Positions 43,619-55,500 of a stretch of DNA of 64,000 nucleotides are shown piece after piece. A program made the translations under genes and the position numbers. The notes under the pieces were generated by a model. The model did not search any database and was not told where the DNA came from. It saw only the letters and a list, made by a program, of their open reading frames with translations. The stretch comes from Sclerotiophoma versabilis (taxonomy: Eukaryota > Ascomycota > Dothideomycetes > Pleosporales > Didymellaceae): contig JAAROD010000049.1 of NCBI GenBank assembly GCA_012274445.1, positions 1,635,287 through 1,699,286 of the forward strand. Reading direction: 5' to 3'. Within the stretch, counting starts at the first letter, position 1, and the number at the start of each line of letters is the position of its first letter.

Positions 43619-44060
43619 GCCCGAGAGCAGCCCAGGTCGCAGGCGAGGCACACATGCCTATCGACGCCGCCGGACAATCCATCTCCTCGGCAAAATCCAG
43701 TTCTCCCGATTCGGCCATTTCATTCGCCATACACAGCGCCTTTTGCCGCGCGCGATTCTCAGCTTGTTTCAGAATCTTCTTATTTCGCAACAACCGCGCA
43801 ATAACGGTTGCCAACAAGGTTTCATCTTCTTCCACCTTCTTTTCATACTCTTCGCGAGTACGATCCAGCGACTCCCACGACATGTTGACACAAGGCTTCC
43901 CAGCCTTTGTGCACTCAGCACACTTCAGACGCTTTGTAGCGTTCGGCATGATGTAGCACTCGTGGCCTTCGAAGAAACAACGGTTGCAGGGGACTTCGGC
44001 GGGAGTATTAGCTCGACGAATTTCTAGACCAAGTCGAAGGTTGCGGGTGTGAGAAGACAT
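43560..44060 (-). CDS. Antisense ORF with Zn2Cys6-like cysteines and coiled-coil-like helix
   Basis: Minus-strand ORF inside the gypsy element, between the pol end and the 3' LTR. The frame is open from 44270, but ATG 44060 (MSSHTRNLRL) gives a 166-residue protein that avoids the LTR. It has C-x2-C-x6-C-x11-C-x2-C-x6-C (VPCNRCFFEGHEC then KCAECTKAGKPC), the spacing of Gal4-type binuclear zinc clusters. Next comes a long charged helix (LDRTREEYEKKVEEDETLL...NRARQKALC) able to form a coiled coil. The first loop lacks the basic residues of typical DNA-contacting clusters, so a different zinc-binding role is possible. Antisense ORFs are known in some LTR retrotransposons. The reading frame is open across the region and the composition is coding-like. 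Expression unknown. Confidence 0.62.
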   Translation of the reverse strand: MSSHTRNLRLGLEIRRANTPAEVPCNRCFFEGHECYIMPNATKRLKCAECTKAGKPCVNMSWESLDRTREEYEKKVEEDETLLATVIARLLRNKKILKQAENRARQKALCMANEMAESGELDFAEEMDCPAASIGMCASPATWAALGLIEESVANHGTSVPIGGSS

Positions 44061-44144
44061 CTCGACATACCGGTCACCAGATGCGGGGACAAGCTCGGTT
44101 TTATGTAAGCCCGGATTCCAGTCACGTGGTTTGAGGACAAACCC

Positions 44145-44162
44145 AAAGGAGGAGGAGGATAG
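44145..44162 (+). other. Polypurine tract
   Basis: AAAGGAGGAGGAGGATAG directly before the 3' LTR, the expected primer for plus-strand synthesis. It ends in one T two bases before the LTR. Confidence 0.85.
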
Positions 44163-44661
44163 TGTTACGATCCTGTGCGGACGAAGCGGCACAGTGATTA
44201 AGTAGCCAACCACAGCCCTCACCCATGAACCAGGGGCGGAGTCAGGAAGGATCTCCCTTTGTACGGTCACGTGACATGCTCGTCAACGAGCATGACACAC
44301 GTGACTTGCTCGTCAACGAGCATCGTATGTTATCGCTCGTCAACGAGCAACGCTATGTATTTCATTGGACTGACCCTAGTCGCTCGTCAACGAGCATTAC
44401 CCCATAGCAAGTATATAGTCAGTAGGAACACAACCCTTATGGTTCGTGTTCAACTTAGTCAATCAAGTTTGTCTTTGGAATCTCGACCCCAACTCTCGAG
44501 CTAGATAGTCTACTCTATACTACTCATTGTTACCCTCTATTGCCACGGTGTTTCACTAGGCAATAACCCCAACCCTTACGGACCTTCCTGTACCAGCGCT
44601 CATCCCTGAGAACCAATACGAATAGTGCTTACGAGCTTTGCTTGAAAGTACAACTTCAACA
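44163..44661 (+). repeat. 3' LTR of the young gypsy element
   Basis: 499 bp, no difference from the 5' LTR seen; followed by TAGAG. Confidence 0.97.
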
Positions 44662-44818
44662 TAGAGATATTTAAAAAGATTAACTAAGAGGTAACTTAAG
44701 CGCTTAGACTCCTGTTTAACCTTATATTTTAGACTTATACTACTAGAAAACTACTAAATAAGCTACTTAACTACAATTTAGCTGCTCTCTTATTAAATTA
44801 GAGAATAACTAAGAGGTA

Positions 44819-45087
44819 TATTGCGTAATTAAGCTACTTAGTTAGTTATATAGAAATTAATTAGCCTAGAGAATTAGCTATAAGCCGCTCTAGAGCTAAC
44901 TAGAAGCTTATTATATTAGTATAATAGTAATAAGTAACCCTAATAGTAAGCAGGAGCTTGCTTTAGATAGGTTATATAACCTATACAGATTTCCTATGTA
45001 TATAACAGACAGCTTTTATCTAATCTTAAATAGGCACTAATTAAATACTATTAATTACCTAAGTATAGTTCTTTAAGCTTAATTACA
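44819..45087 (+). repeat. 3' LTR of copia B
   Basis: 269 bp; ends ATTACA and is followed by CCTAC, which repeats the five bases before the 5' LTR. Confidence 0.85.
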
Positions 45088-45092
45088 CCTAC

Positions 45093-45360
45093 TAATATAG
45101 AAATACTAGTTAAAGACTAGTATCTCTTAGAAGTATCTTATAAGAAAGGTTAATAATTATATAATTATTAATAGTAATAAGTAGATTAAAAAGATTAGAT
45201 TAATAGATAAAGATAATTAATTAGCTATACTCTAATCTAGAACTAGCCTAGAAGTAAAATATATATATAGTTACGCTCTTTTACTATAGAAATAAAATAA
45301 AGAACTTAATTAACTATTTTATAACCTAATTAATCTTTTCTAGTTATCTTAGCTTTAATA
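45093..45360 (+). repeat. Further LTR copy of copia C with its upstream tail
   Basis: TAATATAGAAATACTAGTT, as at 30017, followed by the LTR core (about 45136-45360: TTAATAATTATATAATTATT ... AGCTTTAATA). It continues the block cut by copia B at 30491 and abuts Fot1 remnant 4. Confidence 0.7.
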
Positions 45361-46450
45361 ACTCTTTATTATCTTCTAAAGTAAGTACTACCTCTTTACT
45401 TAGTATTAGAAGTTTAGTATACCTAGTAACTAGGTTATTAATATTTTTAAAGTATAGCTATATATATAATAAGCTTAGAGCTAAGTAGTTAAAGTTTTTT
45501 TTAAAGTATATAAAGGTATATACTATAAATAGTAATTAGGTACTTAATCTAAATAGCTATAAAAGCTATAATTTAGTTAATTTTTAGTAGTACTATAAGA
45601 AATATAAAATTATTACTTTATATTTACTTCTATACTTATTAAACCTACTATAGCTACTTAATATAAGTTATTTTCCTTTAATAAAGAAGAACTATAACTA
45701 CTAAGCTAAGTAGCTATTATATAGTAAAATTATATATAATACTAAACTTAAGTTCTTACTCTACTTTAAAGATACTTCTAATACCTTAATTACTAAGAGT
45801 AATATATAGAAAGAATTTAGAAGTACTAGCCTAGTTCTATTTAACCTAGAAGCTATAATATTAAAGCCTAAAGTATAGCTGTATATACTAATACTACCTA
45901 TTATTAATAATAGTATATAGAAGTTAAAGATACTAAATAATATACTAGAATTTAGGTCTTAATTAAAGCTAAAACAAGAGAGAATTTAGAGACACGCTAA
46001 TAGCTTACTAATATTAATAGTTAATACTTCTAATTAGCTTTCTAAAGGTATAGAGCTAATAGTGTATTTACTAGTTTTAGTGCGTAACTAGGTTACTAAC
46101 CTTTAGGTAGCTAATAAGGCTACTATACATTATAAATTATATAAGAGAAAGTAAGTATAGTAAGAGAAGACTCTAACCTTTACTAAGGGCGTACGCCTAA
46201 TTACTCTAAAGAAGTTTAAAGTCTATAGTAATAGAATTAAGGTAAAGAAGAGAGTAGGTATTAATAGAGGCACTTAGCCTATAAGATACTATAGTATATA
46301 TAGTAAGGCAGAGCATAACAGAACAATATATAATAAAGATATATAGAGTATTATAGATTAGTGCAATAGACTATATAGCAGAGTATAATACTATTATAGT
46401 TTTATAGAGTAGTTACAGTATTAGTATAGTCTTAGTAAAAGTAACTAGCT
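45361..46450 (+). pseudogene. Fot1/pogo transposase remnant 4, RIP-mutated
   Basis: Plus strand, C-terminal two thirds. Recognisable after reading through RIP stops: LFIIFK at the start, LNSYKSYNL (compare 'DGHESH'), QQYYKKYKIITLY, LLQLLNISYF, FRSTSLVLFNLEAI, LEFRSQLKLKQERIQ and the tail KLYKRKQVQ with SKAEHNRTIY, a decayed GHN zinc knuckle. The 5' third, with the first catalytic Asp, is missing where the copia C LTR ends at 45360. Confidence 0.75.
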
Positions 46451-48436
46451 TACTTAGGTAACTAGCTTACTTATAGAATATGTTACTTCTCTTAGTATAG
46501 GTTAAGTTTTTATTATTCTATTAACGCAGCTTTGCAGGGTTGTAAGACGTATTAGTGCCTCTATATTAAAGTTAAGCGCATAATACTATAATTCTTCTCT
46601 AGGCTCTAGAGTATTAATATTAGCAAGCGCGTTATTAATTAGAGGCATAGGTGTAGTATTATAGTATAGTAAAGTTATTGCGTATTTTAGTTCTCTATGT
46701 GTTAAGTGCTAGCGCGCATTAAGTACATAGGCACAGTAACCTAAGAAGTAGTTTTATAATTACTAAGCACTTTCTCTATTAAACTAAGAGAAACAGATTA
46801 ATTATACTACTAGTAAGACTGCTTTATATTAGATTAGCTATTAAGACTATTTAGGGAGGTAACAGGTGCTTATAAGCATCTATTAGACTAATTAATTACA
46901 CTCCTTTATAAGGGGGAGGACTCTACTATTATATATAAAGTGCAGTATTTAGCACTAAAAAGTATTTTCTATTATCTACTACTAAGCTCTTAATTAATTA
47001 CTTTAAGATCTTTACGCTAATTACTATTACCTTTAAATCTAGGCCCCTAATATCTAACATACATTTCTACGTAAGCAGTAGCACTAGCTAAATACCTGTA
47101 CAAAGTATACTAATACTACTATTAGCTTGTTACTACTGCTCTCCTTGCTGTTGCACCTACCCTTAGCTTAGCCTGCTCCTGCTACAAATTTTGCTACTAT
47201 ACTAATGCTAATAGTAGTATTAATAATGCTGCAACCAAAGCGTTCTGCCCTAACGTTGCAGCTAACTATCTAAACAACTTTAGTACCTTTAAATATACTA
47301 GCATAATAGCTGCTGCTAGTATAGCCGGTGTTATTAGCCTTTTTATTAATAACTACTAAATAAGAGAGGTTTATAACTTAAATAGTGCTCCTAGTAACTC
47401 TAACTACTATATAAAGGCGTAAGAGATAAGTATGTATAGGTAGAGAGGGGGAGAGGAGGACTTAGGAGGAGAGGGAAGAGAGAATTAATAGTAATTTAAT
47501 TCTTATTTAGAGAAAACCTCTTATGATAAGTATTGCAGGCTAAGCATAATCTTAATAAGTGTTAGAAATTATCTATATTAGTAATCTAGCTGTGTGCTGT
47601 ATATAAATCTGTAGGCAGAAGTACTCTATACTCTAGATATAATATTACTTTAATATAATACTACTACTTATTATTATTATCTTACTTTTTATTATTATAG
47701 CATGTCTAGTATAATAATAAGCCTTAACCTCTTAGGCCTAGCTACACAGTCCTCTGTAAAGAAGAAGTTAGCTAAGTAGAAATAGTGCTCTAGATAGTAT
47801 AATCTTATTCTATTATAAACTAATTACGTCTTTACCTGCAGATCTGCTAGAATTTGTCTTATTAGAGTAGCTTAAAACTTAACCTAGCTTAAAATGCGCA
47901 CAAACATATTAATACTTAATTAACTTAAAACACCTACTTATTAGAAATCCTAGAAATAAGACTCTAGATCTATTTAGTAGACAGTTTAGCTTTATAGACT
48001 AATAGCACTAGTTAATATATAGTATAAACTTATAAAGAGGTTCTATAGTAAGTAGTAACGCAAGCTGCAAATACTATCTTAGCTAAGATCTAGTATTATT
48101 ATAATTATAGTAATATCTTAAGAAGACTAGATAGACTTTAGTATGCAGAGCCTGTGCTAGATTGTATATAGGAAGCCTCTTAACTAAAAATTAGTAGCAG
48201 GTTAACTAAAGCGTACTAATTAACTAAGTCTATTTTAGAGCAACTAATAAATACTGCTAAAGCAGAATACTATATCTTACTGCTCTATACACGCTCTAGG
48301 CCTATGCATACTTTCTTACTAAAATTATTTTTTATTTAATATACCTTATAGGCAAGCAGTATATATAGGTAAGTAGTACGCTTTTACTAAGACTATACTA
48401 TAATACTACTTCTCTACTTATACCTTAACAACAACG
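46451..48436. other. Degraded repeat DNA, not recognised
   Basis: Partly RIP-mutated, with CA/TG patches near 46520-46560, 46670-46740 and 47040-47260. A purine-rich stretch of GAGGAGGAG type lies at about 47437-47490. Near 48377-48436 are two scraps of Fot1 (TTACTAAGACTATACT of the 3' end, then CCTTAACAACAAC of the start), a collapsed copy. No gene supported. Confidence 0.45.
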
Positions 48437-48681
48437 TGTTAAAGTTGTACTTTAGTTAAAGACTGTAAGCACTAGTTCTGTTAGTTCTTAGGTGTAAACA
48501 GCGCGTAGTAGATTAGGTAGAGTTATTACCTAGTAAAACACTATAATAATAGAGGATAATAATAAGTAGTATAGAGTAGACTATCTAGCTTAAGAGTTAG
48601 GTTAAGATTCTAAAGATAAACTTAATTAATAAGGTTAAACATAAACTATAAGAGTTATATTCCTACTAACTATATACTTAA
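48437..48681 (-). mobile_element. Truncated RIP-mutated gypsy LTR
   Basis: TGTTAAAGTTGTACTTTAGTT onward (first 20 bases as in the family) matches the first half of the reverse-oriented LTR, down to TACTAACTATATACTTA, then stops. Keeps more CA/TG than the other old copies, for example TGTAAGCACTAGT. Confidence 0.8.
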
Positions 48682-49570
48682 GGTATCTTATAGTATAGTA
48701 TAGTTTCCTACTAAGTTCTATAAAGAGCCTTATAGTATTTATAGAATACTATAGAAATTATAAAATATTATATAATATTATATTATTATATCTTATACTT
48801 ATAACTCTAAAGCCTATATAGAGTAAATAAGACATTATATAACCTAAGGCTTAGTATTCTACTAATTTAGAGCCTACTATTAGTAATAAGTTACTATTTC
48901 TGTATACTATTCTCTAAGACTATAATACTATTCTTCTTCTCTATAATTTATATTCTTATAAATTAACTAATATTCTTTAAAAGTACTTTATATTACTATA
49001 CTAAAGAAGATTATTTAAATACTATTAGATTTATTACTATAGTTACTTATAAATACTATACTAAGAATAACTTACTTTATAAATTAGTATCTTTAAGTAA
49101 GAAGTATAGAAACTATAAGTATAATAGAATTAAGAAGTATAAACTAGTTAACCTACCTATTTCTAACTTCTTAAAAATTAATAATAAGATATTATAGCTA
49201 GAATAAATAGAAGATAAAGTAGCTAAGGCTAAAGAGGCTATAATAGCTACTCTATAGACTACTTATATAAAGTTAAATTAAGTATATAAATAGAAGAAAT
49301 TCTTAAAGTATTAGAAATAGTAGTAGTTTAATATAAGTACTTAATTTATTAAGAAAATTAAGCTTCTAGAGTAATAGAAGTTATTATTAGATAATATTAC
49401 TATTCTTAAAAATAGGCTTATACCTAGAACCTTTAGTCTTAACTAGATATTATATTCTCTACTTCTAGATTCTAATTCTACTAATATTACTATAATAACT
49501 ATTAGTAGTTTCTAAGGTATATAGGTAGCTCCTATATATTTTCTAATTCTAGGTATTCTAACTACTTAAA
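48682..49570 (+). other. RIP-mutated sequence with a possible degenerate coding region
   Basis: No element recognised. On the plus strand, about 49000-49540 reads as one charged, Lys/Gln-rich helical frame if TAA/TAG are treated as RIP products, so it may once have coded. It joins the first subtelomeric unit at 49571. Confidence 0.35.
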
Positions 49571-52500
49571 TACTATATGCCTAAACTGTACTAATAGAGT
49601 AGGGTTAGGTTGCCTCTAGAGGCGAAAATAGTAGTTACCCCTAGAGGTAAGGTCTTAGTATTACTTACCCCTAGGGGCAAGAGGTCTGTGCTAGGATTCG
49701 CGAACTCTTAACCTACTTACAACTAATCTAATATAGCTTTAATAATAAACTTTTGTCTTTAGAGAAACTACCCTTCCTAAATACTAATTCTAATAAAAGC
49801 AAAACTGCAATAAAGCGCAAAGATAAAGACATCTTAACTAAAATAGAAAAAAGGTAATATACAGCTGTTAAGGAAATTAGGGAGGCAGACTCTATCTATA
49901 ACTAAGCTGCACTCTACCTGCTTATAACAGCTAAATTCCTAATTAATACGCTTACCTTAGAATAGAGTATTAGTGCAAACAGGCCTATTAACCTAGCCTA
50001 CAAGCAGCGTCTCTGCTAGATCTTTAATAAGGTAGGCGTTCTTTAGCAAGACAGAAGCTACTAGTTGCAGGTTGCTTGCTCTAAGGCGTAGGTGCAGCAG
50101 ATGCTAGACTACCTAGCAGAGATAGAGCAGGCTTAGGCAAGTGCTACTACAGCTAAAAGCGCTAAAGAAGGGGATCTAAAGTAGCTGTTATTTAAAGGCT
50201 AGGTAAGCGTAGTAGGAGCAAAGGCAGAGCTTATTACTGGCTACTATTGTGTTAAAGCTTTTAAAGAGTACTTGCAGCGTTGTAGGTTACTAGAGGAGGA
50301 GTAGTAGTAGGTGTGCAGTATCTACAACAAAGGTTTCAGCCTCTATACATATAACTAAGCAACAAGCTAACCTAAAAGGTAGACACACTTCTATTATATT
50401 TGCGCATTTAGCTGCGTACTAATTAAGAGGATGTTATTCTTCCTAACAACTATAGACAGATATAGACAGAGCTAGCAACCTTATTATCTAACAACAGCTA
50501 GCTGTTCTAAGGTTTAAGCAAGTCTATTAAACAGGAGATGCTAGAGCACCTAAGGCTTAGCAGTCAAGTTAAGTTTCCTATTTAATAGCTAGCCACGCTG
50601 TAGAGAAATCTTAGCTAGAGACTAATAATCACCTAATAGTGCCGCACCTTAATCAGGCAAGCAACCTTTAATATCTTAATGTTTAAGTAGATAGCAAGCT
50701 ATAGGATAGATAATGTAAGTGCAATCTATATTTAGACATGCTTAGTACATCTACGCTAAGTAACAACCTAGTATTAGTTTTTTATAATAGATAAGGTAAT
50801 AAAGGTTATATTAGAGTTTTAAGGCCAGTATAGACTAGACGTTCAGCTAGCCAACTAGAATAAGCTAGCTGGCCTACTACGCGTGCAAACTATACACGAG
50901 GTGCGCACGCTGTTCTATTCTAGCCTTAAGCTAGACGTAGACCCTTATTCCTTAGGCACATGTTAGTAAGACTTCTTCCTAGACGTAGACAACATTATAT
51001 ACCTTAGGTTGTATTAAACAGTTCTTTTAGAACTAGGACGCTAGTTTATTAACATCTAGGCACTTTTAAAGACTATAAAGCAAGAAGAAAAGCTAATAAG
51101 TATAGTAATGTCTTACGTTGTTTTATAGATAAACACAGAGCCTAAGAAGGTCTTAGACTGTAATAATAATAAGCCTACACTGTAAAAGGACCTAGTACCT
51201 GCACTATAAGCAAGGTATAGTAATAAGGCTAATAATAAGTCTTAAGACCTCTAGTAGGCAGTCCTTAATTACGTACATAAGAATGCAAAAGACTTTACTA
51301 TAACTACGCTAGAGCACTATCTCTATAAGTATCTAGGCAGAGATAATAAAGCCTACAGCACACAGTTTAAGTATAAGGTATAGAGAAAAGTGCTGTCTAT
51401 TGTTACAATCTATGCAGGGTCGTCTCTGCAACACAGGTACATTACCAGCCCTATATTAGAGGAGATTTATAAAATTAGTCTACCTACAATTACGTAAACT
51501 GCGCTTAATCTTATCTATTAGATTCTAGAAGTTGCAAACAATCTAGCGCTTTAGTTAGCAACTGCAGCTAAACAGCTACTTAGCATAATATAGCTAGTAA
51601 TTACTTAATAGATAATAAAGCAACACGTAGATATATTAGATCCTTATAGCAAAGATAGGTAACTAACTACTATTAGCCTAGTAGATAAGCAGCACGCAGA
51701 GAGTAAGCTGTTCTCTTAAGAATTAATTAGCTACGTAACACATTAAGGGCAGCTATTAGCAGAAACGTAGAACTGTAGGCCCCTTCTCTAGGCTTAGAAT
51801 AAACTAAATACGCACAAATCCATCTAGAAGCTAACTACTGCCCTACTACTAAGCTCTAGATTAACAGTAGAGTTAGACGCAGGGGTTTTACTACAGATAG
51901 AGATGTAGGACCAAATACTAATTAACTTTTCCTTAGACAGGCTAAATAACCTTTAAAAACAACACTATTACAGAAGCGCAATTAGCTAGCAGATGACTTA
52001 GCTGTAACAGTATTCCCTTAACACAGAGCCTTACCAGCCTAGATATCCATCTATATCTCTTTCTTTACGCGCTATAACCGGCTTAGAAGGAGGACATTAG
52101 AGGCAGAGAGTATTAGCAAGATATAGGAAATAACTAGGATTTATAAACTCTAAACCTACTACAGAAGGTCTAATATTAGTACCTAGCACCTACTACAGTA
52201 GCTAAAGATTATTAGCGCTAGTAAAAATAAAAGAATAGAGATTATGTTATATGTTTAGTGCTCTTAAGTTTAATCTACCCTATAGCTTACCCCTAGAGGC
52301 AAGCAGACACTGCACAATTCTACTGCTAGATTCTATTAGCAATTGCCTTACCTGTTCCTACTATAGAAAATTGCTGCCTCTATAGGTCTTATAATAGATT
52401 TCAACACATTTAATAATAAGATTTTAAACCTAAGTCTACCCTAAGACATAGATCTACAGCTAAATTTACTACTAGCTGTTATTATAACACAGCTAACAGA

Positions 52501-55500
52501 CACGCAACAAAGCACTAACAGCAATAATAATAGTTCTAGAGATAATAATAGACTCTACAGCAACGCGTTACCTAGTAAACTTAGAGATAACTACAGTAAA
52601 GGCAGCTTTAGTAATAGAGAATAAGTAGTTATAGCAGCAGACTAGTATTTATAGAAGATTAATTACTCTAAAGAAAACTATAAGTTTAAAGGTATATTAG
52701 TATTTAGTAGACTGCGTGTGTATACAAACGCAAACAGCAACTAACAACGCAGTAGTGCAGAAGTTTATTACAGCTACTAAGAGCACATCTTTTAACAGCA
52801 GCTAGGCTATTAATATACTATAGAGGTAATATATAATTAACTATAGAAGCAGGAAGGCTAGCTCCTAAGCTGCTGCGTTAGAAGACAAGTACATACTATT
52901 ATTCTTTCTTAATCTTCTTATTATTATAGGATAACTGCTTAGGCTAATCTTGCAGCTATATAGCTACTTTTTTAACAATATAACTATTAGCTTTAAGAAC
53001 TAGTAGGCTTCTTATAGCAACAAGCACGTTTACAGACTATTATTTAACCTAGAAAACTGCACCTTCTAGCTAGCCACAGCTGTAACGCAGAAGTCCTAGT
53101 TTATTATTATACACCCTGTTGCTAACGCACCCAAGGAGCTTTTATTAAGGAGTAAACATTAAAAACGTTATAAGAAGTTATCTTAACATAGCGCCCTACA
53201 GCTCTGCTACGCCTAGTTCCTTACATTGTATATTAAGGAGATCTTTCTTATTAGTAAGCTGTTAGAGGAGAGTGTAGAGCTGTCTTAGAGATTAGACAGC
53301 CCACACACGTAAAAGATTACCTTTAATAAATAGATAACCTTCTAAGAGGCTTTTATGCTAGGGTAGTTAGAGTATATAAGATAGAGCACACAGGATATGT
53401 TTTAGACAGAGAACTAACTAGCGTTCTATACGTATAACTACAGGGCAAATATTAAGATAGATATAGCTAACTAGCTACGAGCTGTACCTAAAGAAACCTA
53501 ACTACAGCCTATTAAAGAAGAGTCTAACTTAGAGGAAGAGGCTATTAAGATAGAGGGTAGCTTAGAGTATAACAAGCCATCCTATAGCAGTATACTAGAA
53601 GCTAGCATAATTCCTTAAACTAGCTATAACTACTAAAACCTATTTATAGGTAGGCTGCACTAGCTTTAAATAGGGCTTAAGAATAAGTACGTTCTTAATA
53701 GTATTAAGACAGTCTCTTATACTCTAGTAATTAATATTAACTATCTAGACAGACATTCTCTAGACCTAGATAATAAGCTAACACATTGTCTTCTTACTAA
53801 CCGCAATATAGTCCTATAGAAGTACTAAGAGCTGCAAGACTTTACCTTCTACCCTCTTACATTCTACCTAGCATACAGCAATTTTTTATCCCTGCAGCCT
53901 CTAGCATTCCTAATAGACAACCTTCTTATAGTTATATAGAAGAATATAAGCTACTAGCACAACAGAGCAGGCATATTAAGCTATAGGTACTTCTAGGGAT
54001 ACTTAAATATTAAAAGAAGTATCTAACATAGGCCTAACAACTTGCTTATTACTAAGGGAGTCGCAACTACTGCTCTAGCACTGCCTAATCGTAATAGAAA
54101 CCTATCTGCTTAAGTAGCGTCTAAGCAGGATTATCTACTACAGCACCTGCAGAGACAACTAACTCCTAATAACTCTAAGTCTTCTAGGCCGTTTGTCTAT
54201 AAAGGACAGCAGATTAAAAGAGCAATACTTAAGAAGAAGCACGTATTTAGGATAGAACAAGTGCTCTCTATATAGGTCTTAAGGCTAACTAACAGCACTT
54301 AGAGTTTCTCTACTATACTTAAACCTATCTTCTAGCTAATACGTCTCTTCTTTAAAGAACCACAATGCTACACACATCTCTTCTAATCCTTCCGCCTGTT
54401 AGTGTTTCTAGAGGTTCTAGCGTCTTTTACAGCTATGTTCGTGCAGGTAATTAACAGTATCTATGCTTACTTTAAGGCTGCTAGCTCTAAGAGATTATAC
54501 ATTACATTAGCAGAGGGGGTGTCCGCACTTAACTACCTTAGTAGCTACTGCTTTACTAGATTTCTAAGATCTCTAATAGGCTTAGTGCTTTAGCTGCTAG
54601 GAATAATTAAGAGTATTAAATAGGGTAGGTAGCTGTTTATTAACCCCTGCATGCTGGACCTACAAGGCGCTAGCAACCTTAGCCTAGTATAATAGCCTTA
54701 ACAGGAGAACAGACAGCTAATTATAATATATATAGCATCTATTACTTTCTACTATAGGCTAGAGGTTGCAGCTAGCTGTTATAGCAAGGTATAGTTTAAT
54801 AAGCTTAGTAGGCTTAGAGTATAAAGGGTAATAAGTACAGCTAAGTTTCTTAAAGAGGTGCTACAGAAATTATAGAAGCTGCAGATAATTACGTTTATTA
54901 CACACTAGTTCTACTACAGGTTAAACAAGGGCAGCTAAAGCTACATATTAAGTAACAGCTAGAGAGCGCTGCAGTTATTAGAAGACTAGCAAGAATAGGT
55001 AAAGCTGTAGGTATAGAGCAAGAACCTCTTCTCTTAGGAGTGCGTAGAATCCGTGTTATAGTTTTTTTAGTTAAGCTACTAACAGGATATAGAGAGTATA
55101 AGTTAGTTATCCCTATCTTTTTATTATAAGAGATTATGCTATAATCTACTATATTATATAGAACGCAACGCAACTTTATATAAGACCTATATACTAGCTG
55201 CATAAAACCTAACTAGTTAGCAGGTAGATTATTCTGCTTACAGAACGTAACTTAGTTCTCTGTGCTCTAGGCAGCTGTACAGCACACTAGAGTAAAGGTA
55301 ATAAGTAAAGACTACTAGATTAGCGCAATTACTATAGCTATACTTACCTATTAGATTAAGTATCTACTAGGCTTGTATTAGTTAAGACTTAGCTACTACA
55401 GAGTAACACAACTAGTAGGCTCAGCTCTGCCTGTGTTAGTAATAGCAGCAAGACCTAGTAGCCTTAAGTAGGCAGTAATTAAGGCAGAGCACTAAGCTAA

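Larger units (their letters stand above)
37664..44661 (+). mobile_element. Intact young Ty3/gypsy chromovirus-type LTR retrotransposon
   Basis: 6,998 bp with two 499-bp LTRs that look identical, TG...CA ends, and the target duplication TAGAG (37659-37663 and 44662-44666) inside copia B. It encodes gag (38181-40322), pol (frame open from 40226, to 43618) and an antisense ORF. Catalytic motifs of protease, RT, RNase H and integrase are all present and no frame is broken, so it may be able to transpose. It retains normal CA and TG content, unlike everything around it, so RIP has not acted since insertion. The chromodomain at the end of pol, which in chromoviruses binds methylated H3K9, suits its landing in RIP-derived, probably heterochromatic, DNA. 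Confidence 0.97.
30497..45087 (+). mobile_element. Ty1/copia-type element B, RIP-mutated, split by the gypsy insertion
   Basis: LTRs of 269 bp at 30497-30765 and 44819-45087 (TATTACG...TTATA and TATTGCG...TTACA; the latter keeps the terminal CA). Flanked by the duplication CCTAC at 30492-30496 and 45088-45092. Removing the gypsy insertion leaves an element of about 7.6 kb. The PBS-like GTTATAAGCCTAG is at 30766. Gag lies around 31240-32270; the protease-like DNRAATYLVNSIDRL is near 32280. An integrase-like part follows 32450. RT/RNase H spans about 34650-36060, with QYNIVGAFLN-like, LFYIDNILLVYY (YVDD box) and TNKILANRLIKALP. All frames are closed by RIP stops. An extra ~1.5 kb separates RNase H from the 3' LTR. 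Confidence 0.85.

Noticed and set aside
54898..55203. Minus-strand 101-codon ORF in subtelomeric unit 1
   Set aside because: Not kept in unit 2 at the matching place; its openness comes from RIP removing TGA and from chance.
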